Assembly: GCA_902635965.1 (NCBI GenBank)
Contig: CACPQA010000004.1
Location: 1 to 64,000 of the forward strand
Reading direction: 5' to 3'
Length of the DNA: 64,000 bases
Origin: an uncultured Bacteroidota bacterium
Lineage (GTDB): Bacteria; Bacteroidota; Bacteroidia; Flavobacteriales; Flavobacteriaceae
The notes under the pieces were generated by a model that did not search any database, was not told the origin of the DNA, and saw only the letters and a list, made by a program, of their open reading frames with translations. Shown here in pieces: positions 16,543 to 26,587 of the stretch. Position 1 is the first letter of the stretch; each line of letters opens with the position of its first letter. The translations under genes and the position numbers were made by a program.

Positions 16543-18306
16543 TTAATTATAAATTCTTTCTTTTAAATGAATGAATTTCTGTATAATAGCCTTTCTCTTT
16601 AGTTTCATTGTAGGTGTTAAAAGACCATTTTCAATCGTCCAAATCTCAGGGGTTATCTCAAACTTTTTAATCCTTTCCCAATCACCAAATTCTTCATTGA
16701 TTTTGTTAATCTCTAATTCTATTTTTAACAATAAATCTTTATTCGTACACATATTTTTCAATTCATCAGAAAAGGTAGATTTATTTTTTATTAACCAATT
16801 TCTAACATATTCAAAATCGGGTTGGATTAATGCACTTGGCATTTTTTCACCTTCACCTATGACCATTATTTGCTCTATAAAAGGCGATCTTTTCATCTTA
16901 CTTTCAATTACTTGTGGAGCTATATATTTTCCTCCAGATGTTTTAAAAAGTTGTTTTTTCCTATCTGTTATTTTCAAAAATCCATCTTTGTCAAATTCAC
17001 CAATATCTCCAGTGTGAAGGAACCCATTTTTGATAGTTCTTGATGTTAACTTTGAATCCTTGTAGTATCCTTTCATCACATTGGGCCCCTTACATAGAAT
17101 CTCTCCATCCTTTGCTATTTTTACTTCTATGCCGTCAATAATTTTTCCTACATATCCAAATTTTGTTCCACCTTTTTTAGACTCACTAATAGATATTACG
17201 GGTGATGATTCGGTAAGTCCATAACCTTCCATGATTTGAATTCCTGCAGCCGTAAAAATTTTTGCAAGCCGCGGTTGAAGTGGAGCACTTCCAGAACAAA
17301 TTAATTCAAGCTTACCTCCCAAAGCTTCCTTCCATTTTGAGAAAACTAAATACTTAGCGATTTCTAGTTTAAAGTTGTATAAAATTCTATTTTTTTTTTC
17401 AATATCAAATCTATCAGCAATTGAAATCGACCATTTATACAAATTTTTTTTTATTCCTCTGAATTCTTCAGCCTTACCCTCTATTTTATCAAATATTTTT
17501 TCAATCAGTCGAGGGACAGCTGTCATATAATATGGTTTTACCTCCTTTAGATTATCTGAGATGCTATCTAGTGATTCTGCAAAATAGATTTCAACCCCAC
17601 TATAATAATACATGTAAATAATTATTCTCTCAAAAATGTGACACAAGGGTAAAAAACTAATTGCTCTATTTTTGTTTTCCATATCTGGTAGTCTTTTAGA
17701 TGCTGATAATATATTTGAAACCATATTTTCATGGGTAAGCATTACACCTTTAGGTATACCTGTAGTTCCAGAAGTATAAATAATAGTAGCTAAGTTACTA
17801 GGTAGAACTCCCTTCATTCTAAAATTTACTTTATCATTTAGAGATTTATCATCATTTTCAAATAACAGATTCCAATTTGTACAATTTTCAAATTCATCGA
17901 ATGAGTAGATCTTCTCCAATTTAGTTTCACTCTTTATTTGATCAACCTTATCAAAAATATCTTTGTCTGAAACAAAGCATATTTTACTTTCTGAATGATT
18001 CAATACATATTGGAACTCACTTTTGGAAATCGTTGGGTATATCGGCACAGTTACTCCTCCGATCTGTAAAATGGAGTTATCAACTATACACCATTCAGTC
18101 CTGTTTTGAGTTGAGATTAAAGCTATTTTGTCTCCCTTTTTTACACCAATCTCAACCAATTTTCTTGAAATTGCTTGAACTTTTTCACAAAAATCTTCTG
18201 TACTCAAGGACTCCCATTTACCATTATATTTTGTATTGATTGATTTCTCAAGCGGAGTTGCTAGCTGATACTTTAAAAAATCAAAGAGTCTTTTTGGTTT
18301 TTTCAC
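16543..18306 (-). CDS. long-chain fatty acid--CoA ligase (AMP-forming)
   Basis: 587 residues, ANL superfamily. The ATP/AMP P-loop 'YTSGTTGIPKG' is at about residues 177-187. The A5 motif 'GYGLTESSP', the 'HTGDIG' motif and the hinge motif 'DRKKQLFKTSGGKYIAP' all occur in order. The last motif, with the 'SGGKYIAP' loop, is the form seen in long-chain FadD/FAA-type enzymes. It activates fatty acids to acyl-CoA for the dehydrogenase encoded two genes downstream. It is separated from purL upstream by only 28 bp and I see no promoter there, so read-through from purL is possible. Exact chain length cannot be told from sequence. Confidence 0.9.
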   Translation of the reverse strand: MKKPKRLFDFLKYQLATPLEKSINTKYNGKWESLSTEDFCEKVQAISRKLVEIGVKKGDKIALISTQNRTEWCIVDNSILQIGGVTVPIYPTISKSEFQYVLNHSESKICFVSDKDIFDKVDQIKSETKLEKIYSFDEFENCTNWNLLFENDDKSLNDKVNFRMKGVLPSNLATIIYTSGTTGIPKGVMLTHENMVSNILSASKRLPDMENKNRAISFLPLCHIFERIIIYMYYYSGVEIYFAESLDSISDNLKEVKPYYMTAVPRLIEKIFDKIEGKAEEFRGIKKNLYKWSISIADRFDIEKKNRILYNFKLEIAKYLVFSKWKEALGGKLELICSGSAPLQPRLAKIFTAAGIQIMEGYGLTESSPVISISESKKGGTKFGYVGKIIDGIEVKIAKDGEILCKGPNVMKGYYKDSKLTSRTIKNGFLHTGDIGEFDKDGFLKITDRKKQLFKTSGGKYIAPQVIESKMKRSPFIEQIMVIGEGEKMPSALIQPDFEYVRNWLIKNKSTFSDELKNMCTNKDLLLKIELEINKINEEFGDWERIKKFEITPEIWTIENGLLTPTMKLKRKAIIQKFIHLKERIYN

Positions 18307-18334
18307 AGTTCAATTTAAAATATATATTTTTGAA

Positions 18335-21300
18335 TCAACTTAATTTATTGTTGATTAACCAATCGTATGCGTTTTGAAAAGCAATTACCCAAGGACTTAC
18401 ATAATCATTTTTTCTATTTTCTGGATATAGAGCCCAGTTCCATGGGAATGTAGACCTCTCTAGGTGAGGCATCATAACGAGATGTCTCCCATCATTACTG
18501 CATAGCATAGCAGTATTAAATTCCGAACCATTAGGATTTGAAGGATATTTTTCATAAAGATATTTGCCTGATATTTCATATTTTTCCTCTTCATATGGTA
18601 ACGAAAACTTTCCCTCTCCATGGGCAGACCAAATACCAAGTACAGAACCCTCGAGACTTTTCATCATTATGGAGCTGCTTTTCATAATTTGAACCGAAGA
18701 GAAAATACATTCAAATTTACCTGAATTGTTAAATTCCATTTTTGGCTTTTTTTTGTGATCAGGGTTGATCATCCCCAATTCAATGAAAAGTTGACAACCA
18801 TTGCAAACTCCTAAAGTTAGAGTATCATGACGATTAAAAAAATCAGTTATAATTTTTTTTGCATTCGAATTGTATTTGAATGCACCTGCCCATCCCTTAG
18901 CAGAGCCTAAAACATCTGAATTTGAAAACCCTCCAACTGCAACAAGTAAGTTGATGTCATGTAAATTTTCTCTACCCTCAATGATATCTGTCATATGAAC
19001 ATCTCTAACTTTAAAACCGCACATGTCAATAATAAAAGCCATCTCCCTTTCAGAATTACTACCTTTTTCTCTTAAAACCGCAGCATTAATAGTATATTTT
19101 TTTTTCTTTGGATAAATACCACTAAAATTTGGAGGAAATTGAAACTTTAACGGTTGTTTTACGACATTTTCTGCTCTAATGTTAGCAAGTTCTTTCTTAG
19201 TTTGGAATTGTTCCATTTTTGATGAAATTTCCATCCACTTCTTTCTGTATTTCGGTATTTTAAGTTCTAACAGCTGAGAGTGGTTTTTTACTTTTAAAAT
19301 AGATTTATTCAGTACACTACCGATCCTTGTGCATTTAATATTTTCATTTTTTAGTATTGATGTAATATTAAATTTCGATTGAATTACCAATCCTATTTTT
19401 TCTGAAAAAAATATTTTTGAAGTGTTTTCTTCTTTTAAACCATCTAAGTCTAAATACATACCAATATTTAAGCTAGGAAAACACATTTCCATCAGAGAGG
19501 TTATAATTCCTCCTGATCCAATGTCGTGTCCCGAGGATATTTTATCACTTTTTATTAGTTTTTGAATTAAATTAAATACTCTTTTAAAGTATAAATCATC
19601 CTTTATTGTTGGCGCTTTTTTACCTATAGATTTATGAATCTGAGCAAATGCAGACCCTCCTAAATGAAAGTCATCATTTGACATATCAACGTAATATATA
19701 TCTCCACCGTTTTCTTTTAAAACAGGGGAAACAATCTTGTTGATATCAGAACAGTGCCCTGCTGCTGAAATAATTACAGTACCTGGGCACAAAACATCCA
19801 TCTTATCATATTTTTGGGTCATTGATAATGAATCTTTCCCAGTAGGTATGTTAATTCCTAAGTTAATTGCAAAAGTTGAGCATGCCTCAACTGCCTTGTA
19901 GAGTTTATCGTCCTCACCATTATTTTTGCAAGCCCACATCCAATTAGCTGACAAAGACACACTTTCTAGCCCTTTTTCAAGAGGTGCCCAAATTATATTT
20001 GTGAGTGATTTAGCAATTGAATTAATACTTCCAATTTTAGGATTAATTAACCCAGCAAGTGGAGCATGGCCTATTGATGTAGCAACTCCATTTTTTCCGT
20101 TATAGTCCAATGCCATTACTCCGCAATTGCTTAACGGTAGTTGAAGTTCACCAACACATTGCTGCTGAGCAACTTTTCCTGTAACACATCTATCAACTTT
20201 GTTTGTTAGCCAATCTTTTGAGCCAACTGATTCAAGTTCAAATATTTTCTCAACATTTTCTTCAATTTTATTTTTATCGTATACTATTTCCTTAAAAGTT
20301 TCTTTATTGGTTTGATCTTTGATTACAGTTTTTGGAGAGTTACCAATTAAGTCTCCTATTTTCATATTTAAAGGTATATCATTATTTTTTTTTGAAATAA
20401 AAGAAAAATTGTTGTCTCCCGTAACTTCTCCAACAACATAAAAAGGTGCTCTTTCTCGTTTTGCAACTTTTGATGCAAATTCAATATCTTTTGAAGAAAT
20501 TATTAGCCCCATTCTCTCTTGAGACTCATTTCCTATAATCTCCTTGTAAGAAAGTGTTGAGTCTCCGATTGGTAAATTATCAATATTTATTTTCCCTCCA
20601 CATTCTTCAAGTAGTTCGGATAGACAATTAAGATGTCCTCCAGCACCATGGTCATGAATGGAAACTATTGGATTAGTTGAGCTCTCAACCATAGACCTAA
20701 TTGCATTCGAAACTCTTTTTTGCATTTCTGGATTAGATCTCTGAACTGCATTTAGTTCAAGTTGAGTTTTAAATTTTCCAGTATCTGAAGAAGATACTGC
20801 CGCACCGCCCATACCAATCCTATAGTTGTCACCGCCAATAATTACAATTTTATCTCCCCTTTTAGGAATAAATTTTTTTGACTGATCAGCTTTAGCGAAC
20901 CCAATCCCTCCGGCTAACATTATTACTTTGTCATATCCGTAAAAAGTTTCATTCTCTTTATGTTCAAAAGTTAAAATAGAACCGTTGATTAAAGGTTGAC
21001 CAAATTTGTTACCATAGTCTGAAGCACCATTTGAAGCTTTAGTTAAAATCTCTCTCGGAGATTGATAAAGCCATTTTCTTTTAAATATTGAATTAAATAA
21101 ATTTTTATTTTGTAACCCAGTGTAAGATGTCATGTATACCGCACTGCCTGAGAGAGGTAACGAACCCCTTCCTCCAGCTAATCTGTCCCTAATTTCACCT
21201 CCGCTTCCAGTTGCTGAACCATTAAATGCTTCAACAGTTGTAGGGAAATTGTGTGTTTCTGCCTTTATTGAAATTACTGATTTAAATGATTTCTTTACAT

Positions 21301-21994
21301 ATTCACTTGGTAAGTTTCCTTTTAATGGAGCAAATTGTTCAACTTTAGGTCCTTTTATAAATGCTACATTGTCTTTATATGCCGAAATGATTGAATTAGG
21401 ATTTTTCCTAGACGTTTTCTTAATCATTTCAAAAAGACTTGAATTTTTGATTTTATTATCTATCAAAAACTGCCCATTGAAAATTTTGTGTCTACAGTGT
21501 TCAGAATTGACTTGTGAAAAACCAAAAACCTCAGAATCAGTTAACTTCCTTTGCATTTTTCCAGAAAGTCTTTCTAAATATTCTACTTCTTCTATACTTA
21601 ATGCAAGGCCCTCTTCAATATTATAAAGATAAATATCGTTAATTTCCTTAATTTTTTCTGGGAATTTGTTATTTTCAAAAATTTTTTGATCAAGTTTTGT
21701 GTATTCTGTAAATAACATCGGATCAAAATTCATGTTATTTTGAAAGCTAAAGAACTCTTCAATTCTTAAAATTTTTTCAATCCCCATTATTCTCGTTATT
21801 TCAACGGCATTAGTACTCCATGGCGAAACCATTGAAGATTTTGGCCCGTAAAATTTCTCTGAAATTTCATTGGCTTTAATTTTAGGTTCTTTGTTGAATA
21901 GCCAGTAAAGTTTATCTAAATCTGATGTGTCGAGTTTTGAAGTTGATTGAACTGCGTATACTTTTTTTTTCTTATTACCGAAAAATTCAACCAT
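18335..21994 (-). CDS. purL: phosphoribosylformylglycinamidine synthase (single-chain)
   Basis: 1,219 residues, the large fused FGAR amidotransferase of purine synthesis (FGAR + Gln + ATP to FGAM). Order: an N-terminal PurS-like domain; the tandem AIRS-type ATPase halves, with 'SVISIKAETHNFPTTVEAFNGSATG' near residue 240 and 'SIHDHGAGG' in the first half; and a class I glutaminase domain in the last ~250 residues, with nucleophile Cys in 'GVCNGCQ' and the catalytic His/Glu in 'MMPHLERS'. The length is a little under the E. coli enzyme (about 1,295). Bacteroidota usually carry this fused form. A Bacteroidota-type -7 element lies at 22012-22019. Confidence 0.97.
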   Translation of the reverse strand: MVEFFGNKKKKVYAVQSTSKLDTSDLDKLYWLFNKEPKIKANEISEKFYGPKSSMVSPWSTNAVEITRIMGIEKILRIEEFFSFQNNMNFDPMLFTEYTKLDQKIFENNKFPEKIKEINDIYLYNIEEGLALSIEEVEYLERLSGKMQRKLTDSEVFGFSQVNSEHCRHKIFNGQFLIDNKIKNSSLFEMIKKTSRKNPNSIISAYKDNVAFIKGPKVEQFAPLKGNLPSEYVKKSFKSVISIKAETHNFPTTVEAFNGSATGSGGEIRDRLAGGRGSLPLSGSAVYMTSYTGLQNKNLFNSIFKRKWLYQSPREILTKASNGASDYGNKFGQPLINGSILTFEHKENETFYGYDKVIMLAGGIGFAKADQSKKFIPKRGDKIVIIGGDNYRIGMGGAAVSSSDTGKFKTQLELNAVQRSNPEMQKRVSNAIRSMVESSTNPIVSIHDHGAGGHLNCLSELLEECGGKINIDNLPIGDSTLSYKEIIGNESQERMGLIISSKDIEFASKVAKRERAPFYVVGEVTGDNNFSFISKKNNDIPLNMKIGDLIGNSPKTVIKDQTNKETFKEIVYDKNKIEENVEKIFELESVGSKDWLTNKVDRCVTGKVAQQQCVGELQLPLSNCGVMALDYNGKNGVATSIGHAPLAGLINPKIGSINSIAKSLTNIIWAPLEKGLESVSLSANWMWACKNNGEDDKLYKAVEACSTFAINLGINIPTGKDSLSMTQKYDKMDVLCPGTVIISAAGHCSDINKIVSPVLKENGGDIYYVDMSNDDFHLGGSAFAQIHKSIGKKAPTIKDDLYFKRVFNLIQKLIKSDKISSGHDIGSGGIITSLMEMCFPSLNIGMYLDLDGLKEENTSKIFFSEKIGLVIQSKFNITSILKNENIKCTRIGSVLNKSILKVKNHSQLLELKIPKYRKKWMEISSKMEQFQTKKELANIRAENVVKQPLKFQFPPNFSGIYPKKKKYTINAAVLREKGSNSEREMAFIIDMCGFKVRDVHMTDIIEGRENLHDINLLVAVGGFSNSDVLGSAKGWAGAFKYNSNAKKIITDFFNRHDTLTLGVCNGCQLFIELGMINPDHKKKPKMEFNNSGKFECIFSSVQIMKSSSIMMKSLEGSVLGIWSAHGEGKFSLPYEEEKYEISGKYLYEKYPSNPNGSEFNTAMLCSNDGRHLVMMPHLERSTFPWNWALYPENRKNDYVSPWVIAFQNAYDWLINNKLS

Positions 21995-22011
21995 TCAATT
22001 TTGTTTACAAC

Positions 22012-22046
22012 CAAAAATACATTTTATCTAATTTATTTTAGCTCAA
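22012..22046 (-). promoter_or_regulatory. candidate purL promoter
   Basis: Read on the minus strand: TTG (22046-22044), 24 bp, then TATTTTTG (22019-22012), which fits the Bacteroidota -7 element TAnnTTTG exactly. The spacer is slightly longer than the usual 17-23. The -7 element lies 17 bp before the purL ATG, giving a very short leader. Confidence 0.45.
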
Positions 22047-22089
22047 GATTGGAATTAAAAAAAAATTTTTCTCTTCCGGTTATTCACAT

Positions 22090-23916
22090 TTATTTATGAA
22101 ACGTTTGCATTTCCACAAGTTGTTTGTATTTCCCTTTAATTGATAATAATTTTTTGTGCGTGCCAGTTTGAATTATTTTACCATTATCCATTACAACTAT
22201 TAAATCAGCTTTTTGAATGGTGTTTAGCCTGTGTGCAACAACTAGTGTAGTCCTATGTTTTGACAATTTTTCAATAGCATTTTGTACCATTTTTTCAGAT
22301 ACCGAATCCAAAGAGGAGGTAGCTTCGTCCATTAATAAAATTTGAGGGTTTTTAAGAACAGCTCTAGCGATTGAAATTCTTTGCTTTTGACCACCTGACA
22401 GCTTTCCTCCACCGTCACCAATATTAGTGTTGTATTCTTCTTTTAGTTTTAGAATGAAGTCATGGGCATTTGATATTTTTGCAGCAGATATTATTTCATC
22501 AAAATTGTGTTTTTCTTTTCCCAAGCTGATATTGTTATTCACTGTGTCATTGAATAATATCGGTTCTTGAGTAACTAGCCCAATGGACTTGCGAAGAGAT
22601 TGTTTACTTATTTTTTTTATATTTATTCCATCGATTAAAATTTCACCACTTTCAACATCGTAAAATCTATTTAATAAATTTATTAATGTTGTTTTACCAC
22701 TTCCTGACTCACCTACAATTGCAACCTTATTTCCTTTTTTTATCTTTAGATCAATTCTATCGATAACTTTTTTTTCACCGAATGAAAATGAAATATTTTT
22801 AAAATGTATTTCGTTTTGAAAATGATCCAATTCAATGTCAGAATTTGTATCAGAAATATGATTAAAAGCATTCATAAGAATAAGAATTCTTTCAGCCGCT
22901 GAGTTTCCTTTACTTATTGCATAAGAAGCTTTGCTTATTGCTTTTGCGGGAGTAAGTATATTATAAGCCAAAAGCATAAAAGACATAAAAACAGATGCTT
23001 GTAGTGTATTTTCTATTAATACTAGTTTGCCACCATACCATAACAGACAACCAATCACGATGATACCTAAAAATTCACTTAAAGGAGAAGCTAAGTTTTG
23101 CCTGTTTATCAAATTGTTGTTGAAGTAAAAAAATCTGCTTGTAGAATTCGAGAATTTATTAAAAAATTGTTTTTCGGCAAAAAATGCCTTAATGATATTT
23201 AACCCACTTAAAGTTTCTTCTATTATTGACAGAAACTCCCCCTGTTCTCTCTGAACTCGGTCTGACTGTTTTTTTAATGATTTTCCAATGATGGATATTA
23301 TTAATCCTGACGCAGGGATAAAAGCTAGAGCAAATAAAGTTAGATTGACATTGACCTTTATCATCATTATCAATGTGAAAATGATCGTTAAAGGTTCTCT
23401 AACCAAAACTTCTAAAATGGACAAAAAAGAAGTCTGGATTTCAATTACGTCTGCAGATAGTTTTGAAATTGTATCCCCCTTCTTTCTTTTTTTAAAGTAT
23501 CCTATAGGTAAAGATAAAACCTTCGAATAAAGATCATTTCTTAAATCTTTTAAAATCCCATTTCTTAAGAAAGTAATAAAAAAAAGTGCTAAGTAATTGA
23601 AGAAATTTTTAAGGAAAAATAAACTAAGAATTAAAAAAATTGAAATAATTAGTGCATCTAGAGGATTTTTTTCCATTGCAAAGTTTAATTCGTAATTAAT
23701 TTTATTTGTAAGATAATTTTCTAAAGAAGAAAATCCTTCATAAACAGGTTTTTCTGTAATCTTGGGTGTTGTTCCAAAGAGGATATTTAGCATTGGTATC
23801 ATCGAAACAAACGATAGGGCACTAAAAAAAGCATATAGGATATTAAAGAAAATATTCAGAAAAATATAAGATTTATAGGGGATAGCATATTTTAAAATTT
23901 CTTTAAAGTATTTCAT
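22090..23916 (-). CDS. ABC exporter, fused permease/ATPase (MsbA-like)
   Basis: 608 residues. The N-terminal half has about six membrane spans (type IV/exporter ABC transmembrane domain). The ATPase domain carries Walker A GESGSGKT at 402-409, signature LSGGQ near 507-511, Walker B 'ILLMDEATSSLD' near 527-538 and the H-loop 'AHR' at 561-563. Known members export lipids, lipid A cores or drugs. The gene follows a phosphohexomutase and a GT2 glycosyltransferase with essentially no spacing, which fits a role in lipid or glycan export, but the substrate cannot be read from the sequence. Confidence 0.92.
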   Translation of the reverse strand: MKYFKEILKYAIPYKSYIFLNIFFNILYAFFSALSFVSMIPMLNILFGTTPKITEKPVYEGFSSLENYLTNKINYELNFAMEKNPLDALIISIFLILSLFFLKNFFNYLALFFITFLRNGILKDLRNDLYSKVLSLPIGYFKKRKKGDTISKLSADVIEIQTSFLSILEVLVREPLTIIFTLIMMIKVNVNLTLFALAFIPASGLIISIIGKSLKKQSDRVQREQGEFLSIIEETLSGLNIIKAFFAEKQFFNKFSNSTSRFFYFNNNLINRQNLASPLSEFLGIIVIGCLLWYGGKLVLIENTLQASVFMSFMLLAYNILTPAKAISKASYAISKGNSAAERILILMNAFNHISDTNSDIELDHFQNEIHFKNISFSFGEKKVIDRIDLKIKKGNKVAIVGESGSGKTTLINLLNRFYDVESGEILIDGINIKKISKQSLRKSIGLVTQEPILFNDTVNNNISLGKEKHNFDEIISAAKISNAHDFILKLKEEYNTNIGDGGGKLSGGQKQRISIARAVLKNPQILLMDEATSSLDSVSEKMVQNAIEKLSKHRTTLVVAHRLNTIQKADLIVVMDNGKIIQTGTHKKLLSIKGKYKQLVEMQTFHK

Positions 23917-25605
23917 CTAGTTGAAATGTTTTATAATTTCATTTAATTTTTTTTCTAATTTTTCAGACCCCTCATTTAAAACAAAAGCCTTATTAAATTT
24001 AGAGTATAAATTAATGTAAAATTTTATTTTTGGCTCTGTTCCACTTGGTCGTACGGAGATTCTTGAATTATCTTCTAAATGGTAAATAATGAGGTTAGTT
24101 TTAGGTAAATCTATTTTATTTATTTTCCCTGTTTTTAAATACGATAAACCCATCTTGTAATCATCAATTTTTGAGATATTAACACCGGCGATTTTTTTGG
24201 GAGGATTAAGTCTTAAAAATTCAATTTGTTTTTTAATTTCTGAAATTCCATTTGCCCCTTTTTTAGTTTTGGTAAAAAGTTTATCATAGTAAAAACCGTA
24301 ATTCTTATAAATTCCATTAAGATAGCTAACAACAGTTTCCCCTTTTAACTTTAAAAAGGAAAACATATCACAAAAAAGCAGACTAGCACTTGCGGCATCC
24401 TTGTCTCTAACTTCATCTCCATATAAAAATCCAAAACTTTCTTCACCCCCACACAAAAACTTTTTATCTTTTTCTCTTTCAATTATATCGGCAATCCATT
24501 TAAAACCTGTTTGACATATTTTACATTCAATTTTATTTTTTTTAGCTATTTTTTCAAAGAGCGGTGATGAAACTAATGTGGTTGAGACGAAAAAATCTTC
24601 ATTTTTGAATTCTTTTCTTTCTATCAAAAATGAAAACAATAAAATCATCAATTGATTGCCATTTAACAAGATCCAATCTTTTTTAAAATCTCTAACACCC
24701 ACTCCAAGTCTATCTGCATCAGGATCAGTTGTAATGATAATTTCACCGTTGATTTTATCAGCCAAATTTATAGTTTCATTAAAGGCAATATTATCTTCTG
24801 GATTCGAGGAACTTGTATTTAAAAAGTTTTCGTCAATAAAGCACTGATTTTCGACTAAATTTATGTCATTATATCCAGCTTTTTTTAATAATTGAGGAAC
24901 ACTTTTTATCCCAGTTCCGTGCAGTGATGAATAAACTATTTTTAAATTTTTTCTATTTTTTTTCTCTAAAATGCTATTTGAAATAATTTTTTTAAAATAA
25001 AAATCATCAAAATTTTCATCTATTATATTGACTTTAGTTTTTTTATTGTCCCATTTTATCTCTTCAAAACTTATTTTTTTAATTGAATCAGATATCTTTT
25101 TATCATCGGGGGGGACAATTTGCCCTCCAAAACTGTTATAAACCTTATATCCATTGTACTCTGGAGGGTTGTGAGAAGCAGTAATCATAATTCCACCATC
25201 AGCATTGAAGTGTCTGATTGAAAAAGACAGTAGAGGGGTTGGTCTAACATCATCAAAAATTAAAACATTAAAATTATTTGCGGAAAAAACTTTTGCGACT
25301 TCATCTGAAAAAAACTTGCTATTTCTACGATTATCATACGCAATAATTATTGTTTTGCTTTCTTTTTTTAGCGTATTATTAAGGTAATTCGCAATTCCTT
25401 GAGTGAATTTGGATATAGTATATTTATTGATTCTGTTAGTTCCTATTCCCATAAGTCCCCTAATACCTCCAGTACCGAATTCAAGATCAGAATGAAACCT
25501 TTCATTTAACTCTTCTTCGTTCTTTTCAAGTTCAGTTATCTTGTTGATGGTTTCTTTATCGAATGGTTTATTTTTCCAAATATTTATTTTATCTCCTATT
25601 TTCAT
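23917..25605 (-). CDS. phosphoglucomutase/phosphomannomutase (alpha-D-phosphohexomutase)
   Basis: 562 residues, interconverting hexose-1-P and hexose-6-P. All four family sites are present: the phosphoserine loop 'TASHNPPEYNG' with Ser144; the metal loop 'DPDADRLGVG' near 293; the sugar-binding 'GGEESFGF' loop; and the phosphate-binding 'RPSGTEPKIKFY' near the C-terminus. The early 'FGTGGIRGLMG' motif is typical of the long PGM/PMM (ManB/PgcA-like) group. Its stop directly abuts the ABC exporter start, and its start overlaps the glycosyltransferase 3' end by 17 bp, so the three genes are probably co-transcribed. The hexose specificity is uncertain. Confidence 0.92.
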   Translation of the reverse strand: MKIGDKINIWKNKPFDKETINKITELEKNEEELNERFHSDLEFGTGGIRGLMGIGTNRINKYTISKFTQGIANYLNNTLKKESKTIIIAYDNRRNSKFFSDEVAKVFSANNFNVLIFDDVRPTPLLSFSIRHFNADGGIMITASHNPPEYNGYKVYNSFGGQIVPPDDKKISDSIKKISFEEIKWDNKKTKVNIIDENFDDFYFKKIISNSILEKKNRKNLKIVYSSLHGTGIKSVPQLLKKAGYNDINLVENQCFIDENFLNTSSSNPEDNIAFNETINLADKINGEIIITTDPDADRLGVGVRDFKKDWILLNGNQLMILLFSFLIERKEFKNEDFFVSTTLVSSPLFEKIAKKNKIECKICQTGFKWIADIIEREKDKKFLCGGEESFGFLYGDEVRDKDAASASLLFCDMFSFLKLKGETVVSYLNGIYKNYGFYYDKLFTKTKKGANGISEIKKQIEFLRLNPPKKIAGVNISKIDDYKMGLSYLKTGKINKIDLPKTNLIIYHLEDNSRISVRPSGTEPKIKFYINLYSKFNKAFVLNEGSEKLEKKLNEIIKHFN

Positions 25606-26551
25606 CTACATTAATTGACTCGGATATGGAATATTGATTACTATTTTTGTGTCTACCATTTATTAGTTCACCGAGAAAACCAGCCACAAAAAGTTGTCCT
25701 CCTAAAATCATTGTGGCTAAAGCAATATAAAATTCTGGTCTTTGTGCAATCATTCTACTATCTATATTTAAAAACAGTTTGTCATAACCTATATACGCTG
25801 AAAAAAATAGTCCAATAAATATTAGTATTATTCCCCACAATCCAAAAAAGTGCATCGGCCTCCTCCCAAACTTTTTTAAAAAAATCAGAGTTATTAAATC
25901 CAATAAACCATGAATGAATCTATTAAAACCAAATTTTGAATATCCAAATTTTCTTTTTTGATGTTTTATAATTTGTTCACCAATTTTTGTAAAACCTTTG
26001 TTGGCCGCCAGTAGAGGGATATATCTGTGCATTTCGCCATATAATTCTATAGATTTGACAACCCCTTTTTTATATGCTTTAAGACCTGAGTTGAAGTCAT
26101 TTAAATTTATTCCAGATGCTTTTCTTGCAGCAAAATTGAATATTTTTGAGGGAATATTTTTAAATATTAAGGAGTCATATCTTCTTTTTTTCCACCCTGA
26201 TATAATATCTAATTTTTCATTAATAATTCTATTATAAAGATTAGGAATCTCATTAGGATTATCTTGTAAATCAGCATCTAATGTAATGACAATTTCTCCT
26301 TTTGATAAATCAAAACCAGCGTGTAAAGCTTGAGATTTTCCAAAATTTCTAGAAAATCTAATTGCACTAGTTAGATTGTCTTTTTTTATAATTCTATTTA
26401 TTTCTAACCAAGAATCATCAGTACTTCCGTCATCTATTATTATTATTTCGTAAACAACATTCATTCTTTTTACAACTTTTGATATCCAGTCATGTAGCTC
26501 ATTTAAGGATTCACTTTCGTTAAAAGCAGGAATAATTATGCTGAGATTCAT
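25589..26551 (-). CDS. family 2 glycosyltransferase (DPMS/GtrB-like), membrane-anchored
   Basis: 320 residues. The catalytic GT-A domain begins with 'SIIIPAFNESESL' and 'IIIIDDGSTDDSW', and has the 'DADLQDNP' metal-binding site near residue 90. Two C-terminal hydrophobic segments (about 232-255 and 265-290) match the polyprenyl-phosphate mannose/glucose transferase group (DPM1/GtrB). It probably loads a sugar onto a polyprenyl phosphate or modifies envelope glycans. It overlaps the phosphohexomutase downstream, which could supply sugar-1-phosphate; that link is an inference. The DUF4199 gene 36 bp upstream is on the same strand. Confidence 0.9.
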   Translation of the reverse strand: MNLSIIIPAFNESESLNELHDWISKVVKRMNVVYEIIIIDDGSTDDSWLEINRIIKKDNLTSAIRFSRNFGKSQALHAGFDLSKGEIVITLDADLQDNPNEIPNLYNRIINEKLDIISGWKKRRYDSLIFKNIPSKIFNFAARKASGINLNDFNSGLKAYKKGVVKSIELYGEMHRYIPLLAANKGFTKIGEQIIKHQKRKFGYSKFGFNRFIHGLLDLITLIFLKKFGRRPMHFFGLWGIILIFIGLFFSAYIGYDKLFLNIDSRMIAQRPEFYIALATMILGGQLFVAGFLGELINGRHKNSNQYSISESINVDENRR

Positions 26552-26587
26552 TATATGAATGATTTATGCTAAGTTACAAATAACTAA

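Noticed and set aside
18033..23530. Plus-strand open frames opposite the acyl-CoA ligase, purL and ABC exporter genes
   Set aside because: No recognisable domain; each lies opposite strongly conserved catalytic motifs, so they are shadows.
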